Of a stretch of DNA of 7,566 nucleotides, positions 1 to 6,992 are shown one piece after another. Source of the stretch: Muribaculaceae bacterium (lineage in GTDB: Bacteria; Bacteroidota; Bacteroidia; Bacteroidales; Muribaculaceae). The stretch lies in the NCBI GenBank assembly GCA_029052265.1, contig JAIDJJ010000050.1:1-7566 (forward strand), in the 5' to 3' direction. Each line of letters starts with the position of its first letter. Positions within the stretch are counted from its first letter, which is position 1. The position numbers and the translations under genes are program-made. The notes beneath the pieces are model-generated. The model was given only the letters and a program-made list of their open reading frames with translations, made no database searches and was not told the DNA's origin.

Positions 1-32
1 CTCTCTTACCTGTATGAATTTCTTACAGCTTT

Positions 33-1010
33 TTATCTGGAATAGATCACTATTCTGTCATCCTTTGTTACAAACCGGATCGGAATGGTGTTTGCAAGCC
101 GTGCCAGTGTAGAATCAAGATCCTCACAATATACAGTCACTCCGGAATATGTCTTTTTTAAATCCACATTGCTGTCCAGTTCAATGTTTCTATCATATAA
201 TTGTCTTAGTATTTCAATAATTTCCTTTATGCTGGCATTGTGAAACGGTATTATCCTGTTGTGCCATGATGCATCCACAGCAGCATTTGTATTTTGCACC
301 GTGAGACGGCCGGTATCAACCGAATATAACGCTTTCTGCCCCGGCTCTATCACCACACCTGATCCCTCTCCGGGGGTAAACACCGCCACAGAACCTTCGA
401 GAAGGCTCACGCTGTTGCTGTTCTCATCCTTGCTCTCAAAATTGAAGCGTGTGCCGAGAACCTCTACTCTTAGATATTCCCCCGCCACCCTGAACGGACG
501 TTTGCTGTCGTGTGCCACTTCAAAATATCCTTCTCCCCTGAGTTCAACTTCCCGGGAATCTTCTGCAAACACTTCCGGATAAGTAAGGCTTGAATTTTTA
601 TTCAGATACACCCGCGTACTGTCGGACAACAACAGAGAGACGCTTTCTTCAGTAGCGGCAATATGTTTCATCTTGACTTTGGGAACATGCATAAACAAAA
701 ATCCGGCGATAAACACTATGGCTATCGATGCGGCGGCTCCTGTTGTCCATAATGCAAATCTGTGACGCCTGCGCCGTTTCCGGTCTCGCTCCTCTATTGC
801 GACGCGGTCATGAAATTTCTTTTCCAAGCGTTTGCGTTGAACATCGTCTTCGCGCAACAAGGCGGCATGATGAGCCGCCCTCTCTGTCTCGAACAATTCG
901 ATGACATTTTCTTCCGACTCATCAAGCCAATTCCTGACAGTGACCAACTCTTCGTCACTGCACTCATTGTTAATGAAGCGTATTATTAGATCATTGGGAA
1001 TCTGTGCCAT
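33..1010 (-). CDS. FecR-family anti-sigma factor, single-pass inner-membrane protein
   Basis: This protein probably holds the ECF sigma factor encoded just upstream inactive and releases it when a TonB-dependent receptor signals across the periplasm; the role is inferred from the family. Numbering here is from the longest ORF start at 1055 (340 residues). A short N-terminal anti-sigma region (about 20-60, LIIRFINNECSDEEL) is followed by a basic run (RKRRRRHR, 93-99) and one membrane helix (about 101-123), giving a cytoplasmic N-terminus. The periplasmic part has a FecR domain (about 130-245, with ELRGEGYFEVAHDSKRPF and VEVLGTRFNF) and a DUF4974-like domain (about 258-338). I chose the ATG at 1010 (325 residues) because family members normally begin a few residues before the LIIRF-type motif and because a possible -7 box (1031-1038) lies inside the longer reading. 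ATGs at 1037 and 1055 are alternatives. No SD site is visible. The gene appears complete. Confidence 0.93.
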   Translation of the reverse strand: MAQIPNDLIIRFINNECSDEELVTVRNWLDESEENVIELFETERAAHHAALLREDDVQRKRLEKKFHDRVAIEERDRKRRRRHRFALWTTGAAASIAIVFIAGFLFMHVPKVKMKHIAATEESVSLLLSDSTRVYLNKNSSLTYPEVFAEDSREVELRGEGYFEVAHDSKRPFRVAGEYLRVEVLGTRFNFESKDENSNSVSLLEGSVAVFTPGEGSGVVIEPGQKALYSVDTGRLTVQNTNAAVDASWHNRIIPFHNASIKEIIEILRQLYDRNIELDSNVDLKKTYSGVTVYCEDLDSTLARLANTIPIRFVTKDDRIVIYSR

Positions 1011-1026
1011 ATAAGTAGCTGTAAAT

Positions 1027-1179
1027 TTAGCAAACATATAGTCGTGTGGAAACACTGAGTGATGCTCCGATCTGAAACAAGAAGTTTAGAACCTTGAACT
1101 TCCGGATAAAAATCAGAAAATCACCCGTAATTGGGGTGAGTATATGCATGCCCGGGGGCGGAGATATATTTTTTTTCAT
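1027..1179 (-). CDS. Possible 50-residue small protein between sigma and anti-sigma genes
   Basis: An ATG at 1179 follows an A-rich stretch and opens a 50-codon frame that ends in TAA at 1027, 16 bases before the chosen FecR start. It begins MKKNISPPPGMHILTPITGD and continues with a hydrophobic and basic stretch (FLIFIRKFKVLNFLF). I do not recognise a family. A hairpin with a T-tract (1106-1139) and a second inverted repeat lie inside it, and the opposite strand is also open through part of the interval. It may therefore be a chance ORF in an intergenic repeat rather than a gene. It is listed because it fills most of the gap and has the A-rich leader typical of Bacteroidota genes. Confidence 0.15.
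   Translation of the reverse strand: MKKNISPPPGMHILTPITGDFLIFIRKFKVLNFLFQIGASLSVSTRLYVC
1031..1038 (-). promoter_or_regulatory. Possible -7 promoter element for the FecR gene
   Basis: The minus strand reads TATGTTTG, an exact match to the Bacteroides -7 consensus TAnnTTTG. It ends 20 bases before the ATG at 1010, nearly the same spacing as at the sigma gene. No TTTG lies at the expected -33 distance (about 1058-1063), so only half of the promoter is supported. If real, the anti-sigma gene can be transcribed apart from the sigma gene, and the starts at 1037 and 1055 would lie upstream of or at the transcript start. Confidence 0.33.
1081..1102 (-). repeat. Inverted repeat upstream of the FecR gene
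   Basis: GAAGTT (1081-1086) and AACTTC (1097-1102) are perfect 6-bp arms around a 10-base loop. It lies just downstream, in the direction of transcription, of the T-tract of the 1121-1139 hairpin. It could be a second RNA hairpin in the sigma-FecR spacer, an operator, part of a dispersed repeat, or chance. Confidence 0.3.
1106..1139 (-). terminator. Intrinsic terminator or attenuator between sigma and FecR genes
   Basis: On the minus strand TCACCC and GGGTGA form a 6-bp G/C-containing stem with a 7-base loop (CAATTAC), at 1121-1139. A T-rich run, TTTTCTGATTTTTAT (1106-1120), follows directly. Stem plus T-run fits an intrinsic terminator reading leftward. It lies after the sigma gene and before the FecR gene, so it could end or weaken the sigma transcript. 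The stem is short and the T-run is interrupted, so partial read-through is likely. Confidence 0.45.
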
Positions 1180-1275
1180 AACAATCTTTTTTTTAACAGC
1201 TGCCTACATTATTGTTAATAAACACTCTCACAAGAGAAACTACTTACCGACATTTCAAAGAAATTATCCCGGCTG

Positions 1276-1812
1276 TCATAAAAACAGACTTATAAGATAC
1301 TTAAGACGCGAACGCAACAGACGCAACGCTTTATAGGTATGGGCCTCCACTGTTCTTACCGACACGTTCATCGCTTCTGCTATATCTTTACTTTTAAGCC
1401 CTTTTATATAACTTAGCACAAACACCTCCCTGCATTTCTCAGGCAGTTCAGAAAGCGCATCGTTTATGCCATCACCAATCTCTTTTGAATGCATCTCGTC
1501 ATCAATATTTTCTCTCGCCATAAATTCCATACGTTTCTCATTTATAGCTTCAAGAGCCTCTATTCTTACGGCAGCTATATTCTGATGCCTAAGGAAATTC
1601 AAGGCACGTGTGGAGACCGCCCTGTATAAATAGGTGGTGATGCCTCCATCCAGACACACCTCATCTATCCGTTTCCATAAGTCACAAAAAACATCCGCGA
1701 CAATATCCTCGGCATCTTCTTCATCTTGAACAAACCTCAGAGCATGAAGCAGCATCCGGCGATAGTTATCGTCGAATATCTTTTCAAATCGCTCATTAAG
1801 AAATGTGTCCAT
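1276..1812 (-). CDS. ECF-type RNA polymerase sigma-70 factor (Bacteroidota expansion family)
   Basis: This is an extracytoplasmic-function sigma factor that would direct RNA polymerase to a small regulon once freed from its anti-sigma partner. Numbered from the ATG at 1812 (178 residues), region 2 spans about 6-75 (FEKIFDDNYRRMLLHALRFV, then DAEDIVADVFCDLWKR and a TTYLYRAVSTRALNFLRHQ segment). Region 4 spans about 119-170 (LSELPEKCREVFVLSYIKGL, then SKDIAEAMNVSVRTVEAHTYKAL), containing the helix-turn-helix. Length and the two-domain layout are normal for the family. The open frame extends to ATGs at 1833 and 1875. I prefer 1812 because a full promoter match (1835-1866) puts the transcript start near 1829, which leaves an A-rich leader of roughly 15-20 bases. 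A start at 1833 would be leaderless or untranscribed, and 1875 would lie upstream of the promoter. The FecR-like gene downstream is the likely partner. Confidence 0.95.
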   Translation of the reverse strand: MDTFLNERFEKIFDDNYRRMLLHALRFVQDEEDAEDIVADVFCDLWKRIDEVCLDGGITTYLYRAVSTRALNFLRHQNIAAVRIEALEAINEKRMEFMARENIDDEMHSKEIGDGINDALSELPEKCREVFVLSYIKGLKSKDIAEAMNVSVRTVEAHTYKALRLLRSRLKYLISLFL

Positions 1813-1834
1813 AAGTTTTTCTATGATTTTCATG

Positions 1835-1866
1835 CAAAGATATGCATAATAAACTACAAAATCAAA
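1835..1866 (-). promoter_or_regulatory. Bacteroides-type promoter of the sigma factor gene
   Basis: The minus strand shows TTTG (1863-1866), exactly 20 bases, then TATCTTTG (1835-1842). This fits the Bacteroidota primary-sigma consensus TTTG-N19-21-TAnnTTTG completely. A second TTTG (1857-1860) is only 14 bases away and is less suitable. The predicted transcript starts about 1827-1832, just before the ATG at 1812, so the site decides the start codon. It also makes the sigma gene a unit separate from the DUF4132 operon, which ends at the terminator 60 bases further upstream. Confidence 0.7.
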
Positions 1867-1873
1867 AAGGAGC

Positions 1874-1889
1874 ATGTCAAAAAAGACAT
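1874..1889. repeat. Short inverted repeat upstream of the sigma promoter
   Basis: ATGTC (1874-1878) and GACAT (1885-1889) flank six A residues, 8 bases upstream of the -33 element. The location would suit an activator or operator site, but 5-bp arms are short enough to arise by chance. Confidence 0.18.
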
Positions 1890-1920
1890 CCGCAAATAAT
1901 CATAGCCGAGAAATAAGCAT

Positions 1921-1980
1921 CAAATAAAAACAAGAAAGGCGACAATCGAATCCTCTCAGATCCTGATGTCGCCTTTCTTG
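1921..1980 (-). terminator. Strong intrinsic terminator of the DUF4132 operon
   Basis: CAAGAAAGGCGACA (1931-1944) and its exact complement (1967-1980) form a 14-bp perfect stem around a 22-base loop. On the minus strand TTTTTATTTG (1921-1930) follows at once, so it terminates leftward transcription. The stem begins 3 bases after the TAA of the DUF4132 gene (1984-1986). The loop can fold further: TCAG (1956-1959) pairs with CTGA (1963-1966) around three bases. The plus-strand side lacks a good T-run (AAATTATATTT), so it is probably one-directional. Confidence 0.9.
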
Positions 1981-1983
1981 AAA

Positions 1984-4900
1984 TTATATTTGATCAAGAA
2001 TGGAGGGATCTTTGATCTTTGAGTCTTCTGCAAAGAGTAAAACCTTAGAAATAATTTCCGCTGTCTTGGGATCTTCGTCAAGGAACGGCAAGAAGATACG
2101 ACCTCTCCCTTGAGTATGGACAGGCAAAACTGCTATCTGACTCCCACCTTCCTTATGCACCACTCCGCTTCCGAGATGGATATTATAATTGCCCAGAGAA
2201 CCATGTATCTTCACAAAGTTACCGGATATTTCGAAATTGTTTACACCAAACATCGGGATGGCATGTTCCACTATCACTCGACGCATCTCAATTGTAGAAT
2301 GGCTGGTCTCCGGATCCACACCTCCGGCATTTGCCACACTTACAGCAAGGTCTACGTCGCGCATGATTTCGGAAAACACTATAGGTTTCACGTCATTGAT
2401 CTTTTTGCTTTTCAAGCTACGGCGATCATAGAAAGCAACATATTCCAAAGTGGGGGATTCAATATCTGAGGGAGAAAACCAGTCTGCCATAGCATAGAGC
2501 ACAACTGTGACATCTCCATTGAAACAAACTTTCTGAAGGCCATTTTCATAATCCACAATCCATTGCCGTTTTCTGAGCAATCCTACCGTGCGTGCCGGCA
2601 TGATTTGATTGCCGGCATAACGCATTGACTTCCATTGTTCTTTTTCTTCAGAAGTAGGCACATATAATTCGCGGAACACTTGCTTGAACGGCTGCCTCCA
2701 CTGTCGCTCAAATAAGACAGTCTGGTATGCGCTCCACACTCCTGCATTCATAAAATCATAAGGATGAGCGATACGCACACGGTCAGCCGGCAATATTTCT
2801 GACACTACACCGTCTGCCGCCACCAAAGAACGACCGTCATTGCCCGGAAATCCAAAAGTATTGTTCTCATCCACCAATACAAGACGTGAAAAAAGCGACC
2901 ATATAATCGGGTTTTCACTTAATTGGGATACCTCTTCTCCTGTAAATTCCGATCCGTTGACCATAGCATCTTCCAACAAGGCTCGTCCTCTGACATGCTG
3001 CTCCTTTAATTGCTGATAGATCGCCCGCAATTTCACGATATGACTATCTTTTTTGAGTCGGGATGGAATACTTTGCAGGCGCTTCCCTTTACTTTCTATC
3101 ACAAGAGAAGGAATACCTTCCTGCAATTCAATGTAAACGGTCACACCATTAACCTCTTTTGGAGATAAAAATTCAGAAATTTCTTTGATCAGGTCTGCCT
3201 CCATACTCCATGTGAGCCGGGTGGAATCTCCAAATCCTGCTGTACGGGCAAGATTATCGAGAGCCAGCTTCACAGCCCTCCCTTCACTCGCCTGTCGCTG
3301 GGATCCAAACTGTTTACTCTCTTTCAGGAATTTATTGAGCAATTCATAACGCTGCCGCAGATCCTTTATCCGGTTTCGCCCGAGAGGGATCAGTCCATAA
3401 GCCACAACAAGATCCTTATTGCGCTTGTCTACGATCTCTTTTTGAACCTCTTTAGCCTTCAATATGCCTAAGGATGCGTCAGAAAGTTTCCGGGCACGGG
3501 TGTGACGGTTTCCTTCAGAGATATATTTGGCAGCATCATACACCACTTCAAAGCGCTTTTTGCCAAGAAGTTTATAGACCTCATTAAACCATACCGGATC
3601 AAATGCACCATCGGCAAAATCTTCAGGAGCGACAGATGTATATCTTGATATGTGCGATTTCACACTCTCATCCAATCTTTCTCCTGTATGTGCCATAAAA
3701 TAATAGGCGGCGCTTTCAAGACCGGACCATCCGATAGCATCTTCCACAAGACTCAACCAACGTGGGGAATACATTGCCGCCTCCACAAGCCTTTCCTCAG
3801 AAATGCCTGCGGATTCTGCTTTATTTTTCAATTCAGAAGCCGTGTCTTCATCAGCAGGGCAACTGACATGAAGCAACCATGTTAATGTGTCGCGCTTATT
3901 TTCGCCTACCGACCAAATATTACATTTAGGTTTTTCTTTCCCCAGAGCGGAAAGAATCCTGATCAGATAATCTGCGCCTTTGATGATTTTAATATTATGT
4001 GCAAGTTTAGTCACCACAGTGGGGGTGTCGCCACGTTGCAATTCTATATCCAAAATGCGATTGACCGCCATATTGACGAAATCACATTCCACAGGATTAA
4101 GTTCGCGTATCTGTTTTTGCCATTTATAGCGCCTTTCCACCCCGGGAAGACGTTCTGTCAGCCACCCCACCATCCCCGGAGATGATTCGCGTCCGAGCAT
4201 CTCGTGCCAGTATTCATTGTCTGTGATTAGTCCAAGATTCCAAAGGCGAAGATATTCAGAAGGATCGATAGGATTGAAACACATTTTGTAACCGAGTTTG
4301 CGATAGTATTCATACCTCACTGAAAACGAGTCAACAAACAGATCGTCATCACATATTGACGAACTTTTAACAAGCAAATTGCACAACATACTGAATGGCC
4401 ATACACCAAAGACAGAGTGATCATCTTCATTCCTATACCGGGAATAGCTGTCATTATATCTGTGGACCATCTCCTCCGTGGGTACTGTAGTAACTATTAC
4501 CGCCAAAATATCCGTAGAAATTCTCCACGTTTCAGGACAATTCCCATATTCTTCTATGAGGCAATCACATACTTCATGCGCCTGAGTGTAATATGGGAGA
4601 TCCTTTAACTCATCCATAGAGTTTTCCTGATGGAACGCTTTCCCAAGCAAACGCTTGAACAGAGGGAAAAACGGTGAGTTATATTTTTCAAAATCCGAAA
4701 TCGCAATATCAAGCCGCAACATATCCATGGGCGAATTGATTTCGCGTCTATAAAATTCTTCCCACATTTCAGGTTTTGCAAGTGCCTTCAATCCGCTTCC
4801 ATATCGATTGTATTTTGGTGTGTTGCCCAAACGTACAGTCTCGCCCCAGGAATTTTTAAACTCATAATCGGCATTCTCCTTTATAATCTCCATTATTTTC

Positions 4901-6975
4901 AGCATGATCTCTTGAGCCCTGTTATTGCTTTTAAAAGAAAAGATGCTACTCTTGTTCTTAAACGACAGTGCTTTCTCTATGCTGAAATTTTCAGGACATT
5001 TTGCCTTAATATGTAATGAGTCGTCGGGATTATAAAGACCGAAACCGTTTGCGGCATTATACCTACCCTTATTCGTATTGCACGATTCAAGAATGTTCTC
5101 TATAAGAATTTTTTCTTTGGAAGTAGGACGTGAGATTGATTTGAGTTCAGGCAAAAGTTTTTTCACTGCATCCTGATGGCTACAACGCTCTATCCAAATT
5201 TTTATGATATCAAGAGCGGCAAGTATTCTGTCTGCTGTCTTATCAGCAAGAAGCCGACTGACAGCAGCACCGTCTTTACCATCGGGAAGCGAAGAAAGTA
5301 TCTCAATAATGGTTATACGCATCGCGGATGCCTTAAGCCGGAGCAACTCTTCCATTGCTATATAGTCTTCTTCTGTCAGTTTCCCTTCTTCATGCAGACG
5401 CTTAACAATCGCACAACATGCTTCACGTGGTTCTCCTCCGCGATCTGCCATTCCTTTTACGGCAAATTCAATCTCTTTGCGGGTGGAAGGTCGACGCAAT
5501 AAATATTTTATCGCGCCTGCACGTTGATATGTATCCATGAAATTGATATAATCAAGTGCTTGATCCACATATTCCGTAGATTCAAGAAGCAATGCGATTT
5601 TCGTCAGCTTCATCGCCACATCCCCTTTTGACAGCTTTGCAACATTCCAAGGGAAAACATACGGATCAAAAATCTCGGTCTCCTTCATATTGTCAAGCAG
5701 ATCAACAAGAATCCGGAAATCATTGACAGCCTCTTCCCTTGAACTGAAAAAATCTGTCAGAGAAGGGACAGCTGTAGGTTCACCATACCAACTTATGTAA
5801 AAATTGGGAGTGGCAAGATAGAAAGGGAAAGCACCGGCAAGTATCCCGTGGTCGGAAGATCGCGTGTGAATGACATCAGAAATTAATTTTCGGCATAATT
5901 CAGGATATTGTAGAGTTGCAAGCACAAGCATAGCCGCCTCCACCCGATAAGCCGGAGCCGTTGCTATCAATCTTTTTATGGGAATTTCTAAATCATCCAC
6001 ATTGAAGAAAGCCATTGACCATAGAGCAAGATACACTTCCATTGCATCTTTACTTTCAACAGCAATCTTTGCAGCTTCACGATTAGTAAGATAGGTCGAT
6101 ACAAGATTGATAAATTTATCATTGATCCTGTCGGGAGCCTCGGCTTCATCAAGACCCGTAGTGACGGCAAGCCCCCGTTTCACTGCGGCAAAACGCTGAA
6201 GATTGTTTTTAGTAACGATATCCAAAAGATATATATAGCTTTCAGGGATACCTTCATCCATTGTCTCCACTATCGCCTGCCGCAATCCCTCCTGAAGACG
6301 GGCTGCAAGTAAAAGTTTCCCTTCAAGTTCAAGGAGCTCTTTATCCCCACTTTTCACTACAGCTCTGAAGAAATCATAAGAAAGCCGGTTGGCATTGTTT
6401 TCCGAAATCATTGCCTCGGTGAGATAATCAATGCATTCCTTATTGCCAGTTTTCAACATTCCGGTAAGCCATGCTGTCCGTTCAAGAGTATATGCCATGT
6501 CTTTGATCTCTTGTGCATCCCTACCCCCTTGCATAATCTCGGTTGCAGTAAACCCGGTAGCTTTGAGAATGAAAAAACTTTTTAATGCCGTCACTATATT
6601 TCCGCTATGAAGACTAATCTTTTTAGATCTTACAGAACGACGAAGATACCCCGCTGTATACGGACTTTCAGCTTCTGCTTTCACATACTGACACCATGCC
6701 TGGGCCCATTCTTCACCCAAAAGGAATATCGGGATTGCCTCAAGATCTCCGTCAAACAATAATGCAGTGTCTTCAATGCCATGAGCGGCAGCATATTCCA
6801 TAACTCCGGTTTGAAATTGATCATTGGTATAATCAATATCAATATAATGGAAAAATTCTTCTATAAGCAGCCTGACATCATCCTCAAGATAATCTGCAAT
6901 TTCAAATTTATTTTTGATATAATCTATATAGTTTTTACACAGATTAGTTAAAGTTTCGTTCCAAGTTATATTCAT
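1984..6975 (-). CDS. Giant DUF4132 (MolR/YehI-like) family protein, 1663 residues
   Basis: The C-terminal third identifies the family. A DUF4132 region spans about 1160-1445, with RLTWSMEADL near 1254, a QSIPSRLKKD...HVRGRALLEDAM stretch near 1301-1339, and RIAHPYDF with QWRQPFKQVFRELY at 1401-1438. A C-terminal block (about 1555-1663, IHLGSGVV, IFLPFLDEDP, LLFAEDSKIKDPSILDQI) resembles the DUF7737-type end of large members. The first 1150 residues are mostly helical and repeat-like (for example about 560-630), suggesting an alpha-solenoid scaffold; part may match the DUF5724 region described for this family. I see no signal peptide or membrane helix, so it should be cytosolic. I also see no WGR domain, which some relatives such as E. 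coli YehI carry (YehI is about 1200 residues). Biochemical function is unknown, and the name MolR (molybdate regulator) is historical and not evidence of that role here. The gene starts 17 bases after the 148-residue gene, with a weak AAAGGGA purine run before its ATG. The frame is intact throughout. Confidence 0.93.
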   Translation of the reverse strand: MNITWNETLTNLCKNYIDYIKNKFEIADYLEDDVRLLIEEFFHYIDIDYTNDQFQTGVMEYAAAHGIEDTALLFDGDLEAIPIFLLGEEWAQAWCQYVKAEAESPYTAGYLRRSVRSKKISLHSGNIVTALKSFFILKATGFTATEIMQGGRDAQEIKDMAYTLERTAWLTGMLKTGNKECIDYLTEAMISENNANRLSYDFFRAVVKSGDKELLELEGKLLLAARLQEGLRQAIVETMDEGIPESYIYLLDIVTKNNLQRFAAVKRGLAVTTGLDEAEAPDRINDKFINLVSTYLTNREAAKIAVESKDAMEVYLALWSMAFFNVDDLEIPIKRLIATAPAYRVEAAMLVLATLQYPELCRKLISDVIHTRSSDHGILAGAFPFYLATPNFYISWYGEPTAVPSLTDFFSSREEAVNDFRILVDLLDNMKETEIFDPYVFPWNVAKLSKGDVAMKLTKIALLLESTEYVDQALDYINFMDTYQRAGAIKYLLRRPSTRKEIEFAVKGMADRGGEPREACCAIVKRLHEEGKLTEEDYIAMEELLRLKASAMRITIIEILSSLPDGKDGAAVSRLLADKTADRILAALDIIKIWIERCSHQDAVKKLLPELKSISRPTSKEKILIENILESCNTNKGRYNAANGFGLYNPDDSLHIKAKCPENFSIEKALSFKNKSSIFSFKSNNRAQEIMLKIMEIIKENADYEFKNSWGETVRLGNTPKYNRYGSGLKALAKPEMWEEFYRREINSPMDMLRLDIAISDFEKYNSPFFPLFKRLLGKAFHQENSMDELKDLPYYTQAHEVCDCLIEEYGNCPETWRISTDILAVIVTTVPTEEMVHRYNDSYSRYRNEDDHSVFGVWPFSMLCNLLVKSSSICDDDLFVDSFSVRYEYYRKLGYKMCFNPIDPSEYLRLWNLGLITDNEYWHEMLGRESSPGMVGWLTERLPGVERRYKWQKQIRELNPVECDFVNMAVNRILDIELQRGDTPTVVTKLAHNIKIIKGADYLIRILSALGKEKPKCNIWSVGENKRDTLTWLLHVSCPADEDTASELKNKAESAGISEERLVEAAMYSPRWLSLVEDAIGWSGLESAAYYFMAHTGERLDESVKSHISRYTSVAPEDFADGAFDPVWFNEVYKLLGKKRFEVVYDAAKYISEGNRHTRARKLSDASLGILKAKEVQKEIVDKRNKDLVVAYGLIPLGRNRIKDLRQRYELLNKFLKESKQFGSQRQASEGRAVKLALDNLARTAGFGDSTRLTWSMEADLIKEISEFLSPKEVNGVTVYIELQEGIPSLVIESKGKRLQSIPSRLKKDSHIVKLRAIYQQLKEQHVRGRALLEDAMVNGSEFTGEEVSQLSENPIIWSLFSRLVLVDENNTFGFPGNDGRSLVAADGVVSEILPADRVRIAHPYDFMNAGVWSAYQTVLFERQWRQPFKQVFRELYVPTSEEKEQWKSMRYAGNQIMPARTVGLLRKRQWIVDYENGLQKVCFNGDVTVVLYAMADWFSPSDIESPTLEYVAFYDRRSLKSKKINDVKPIVFSEIMRDVDLAVSVANAGGVDPETSHSTIEMRRVIVEHAIPMFGVNNFEISGNFVKIHGSLGNYNIHLGSGVVHKEGGSQIAVLPVHTQGRGRIFLPFLDEDPKTAEIISKVLLFAEDSKIKDPSILDQI

Positions 6976-6992
6976 GATATTATTCCCTTTAT

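Larger units (their letters stand above)
1056..1275. other. Sigma to anti-sigma intergenic spacer
   Basis: About 220 bases (265 to the preferred FecR start) separate two genes that often lie close together. The spacer contains the 1106-1139 hairpin with T-tract, the 1081-1102 inverted repeat and a G/C-rich patch (CCCGGGGGCGG, 1151-1161) next to a T-run. It also has a weak 6-bp inverted repeat, TTAACA/TGTTAA (1193-1198 and 1213-1218), and the possible 50-codon ORF. The abrupt change from G/C-rich to T-rich sequence and the stacked inverted repeats differ from the flanking coding DNA and would suit a small palindromic repeat element, but I cannot show copies from this window alone. Confidence 0.4.

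Noticed and set aside
259..582. Plus-strand 107-codon ORF
   Set aside because: It is antisense to the FecR domain coding region, with low-complexity Ser/Thr/Pro composition typical of a shadow frame.
1203..1240. TCTC-ACAA-GAGA hairpin just after the sigma gene as its terminator
   Set aside because: It has a four-bp stem and no T-run; the hairpin at 1106-1139 is a better candidate.
1094..1336. Plus-strand 80-codon ORF with a hydrophobic stretch
   Set aside because: It overlaps the end of the sigma gene antisense, its hydrophobic part comes from T-runs in the spacer, and there is no promoter or recognisable family.
2110..2469. Plus-strand 119-codon ORF
   Set aside because: It is antisense to the conserved DUF4132 C-terminal region, and its protein has no recognisable domain.
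5176..5502. Plus-strand 108-codon ORF
   Set aside because: It is antisense to the intact DUF4132 gene and resembles no known protein.
5988..6170. Minus-strand 60-codon ORF in another frame of the DUF4132 gene
   Set aside because: The main frame is uninterrupted here, so this is not a frameshift remnant.
1984..6975. Control of the DUF4132 operon by the neighbouring ECF sigma factor
   Set aside because: A strong terminator and a separate promoter divide the units, and no distinct ECF-type promoter was seen before the 148-residue gene.
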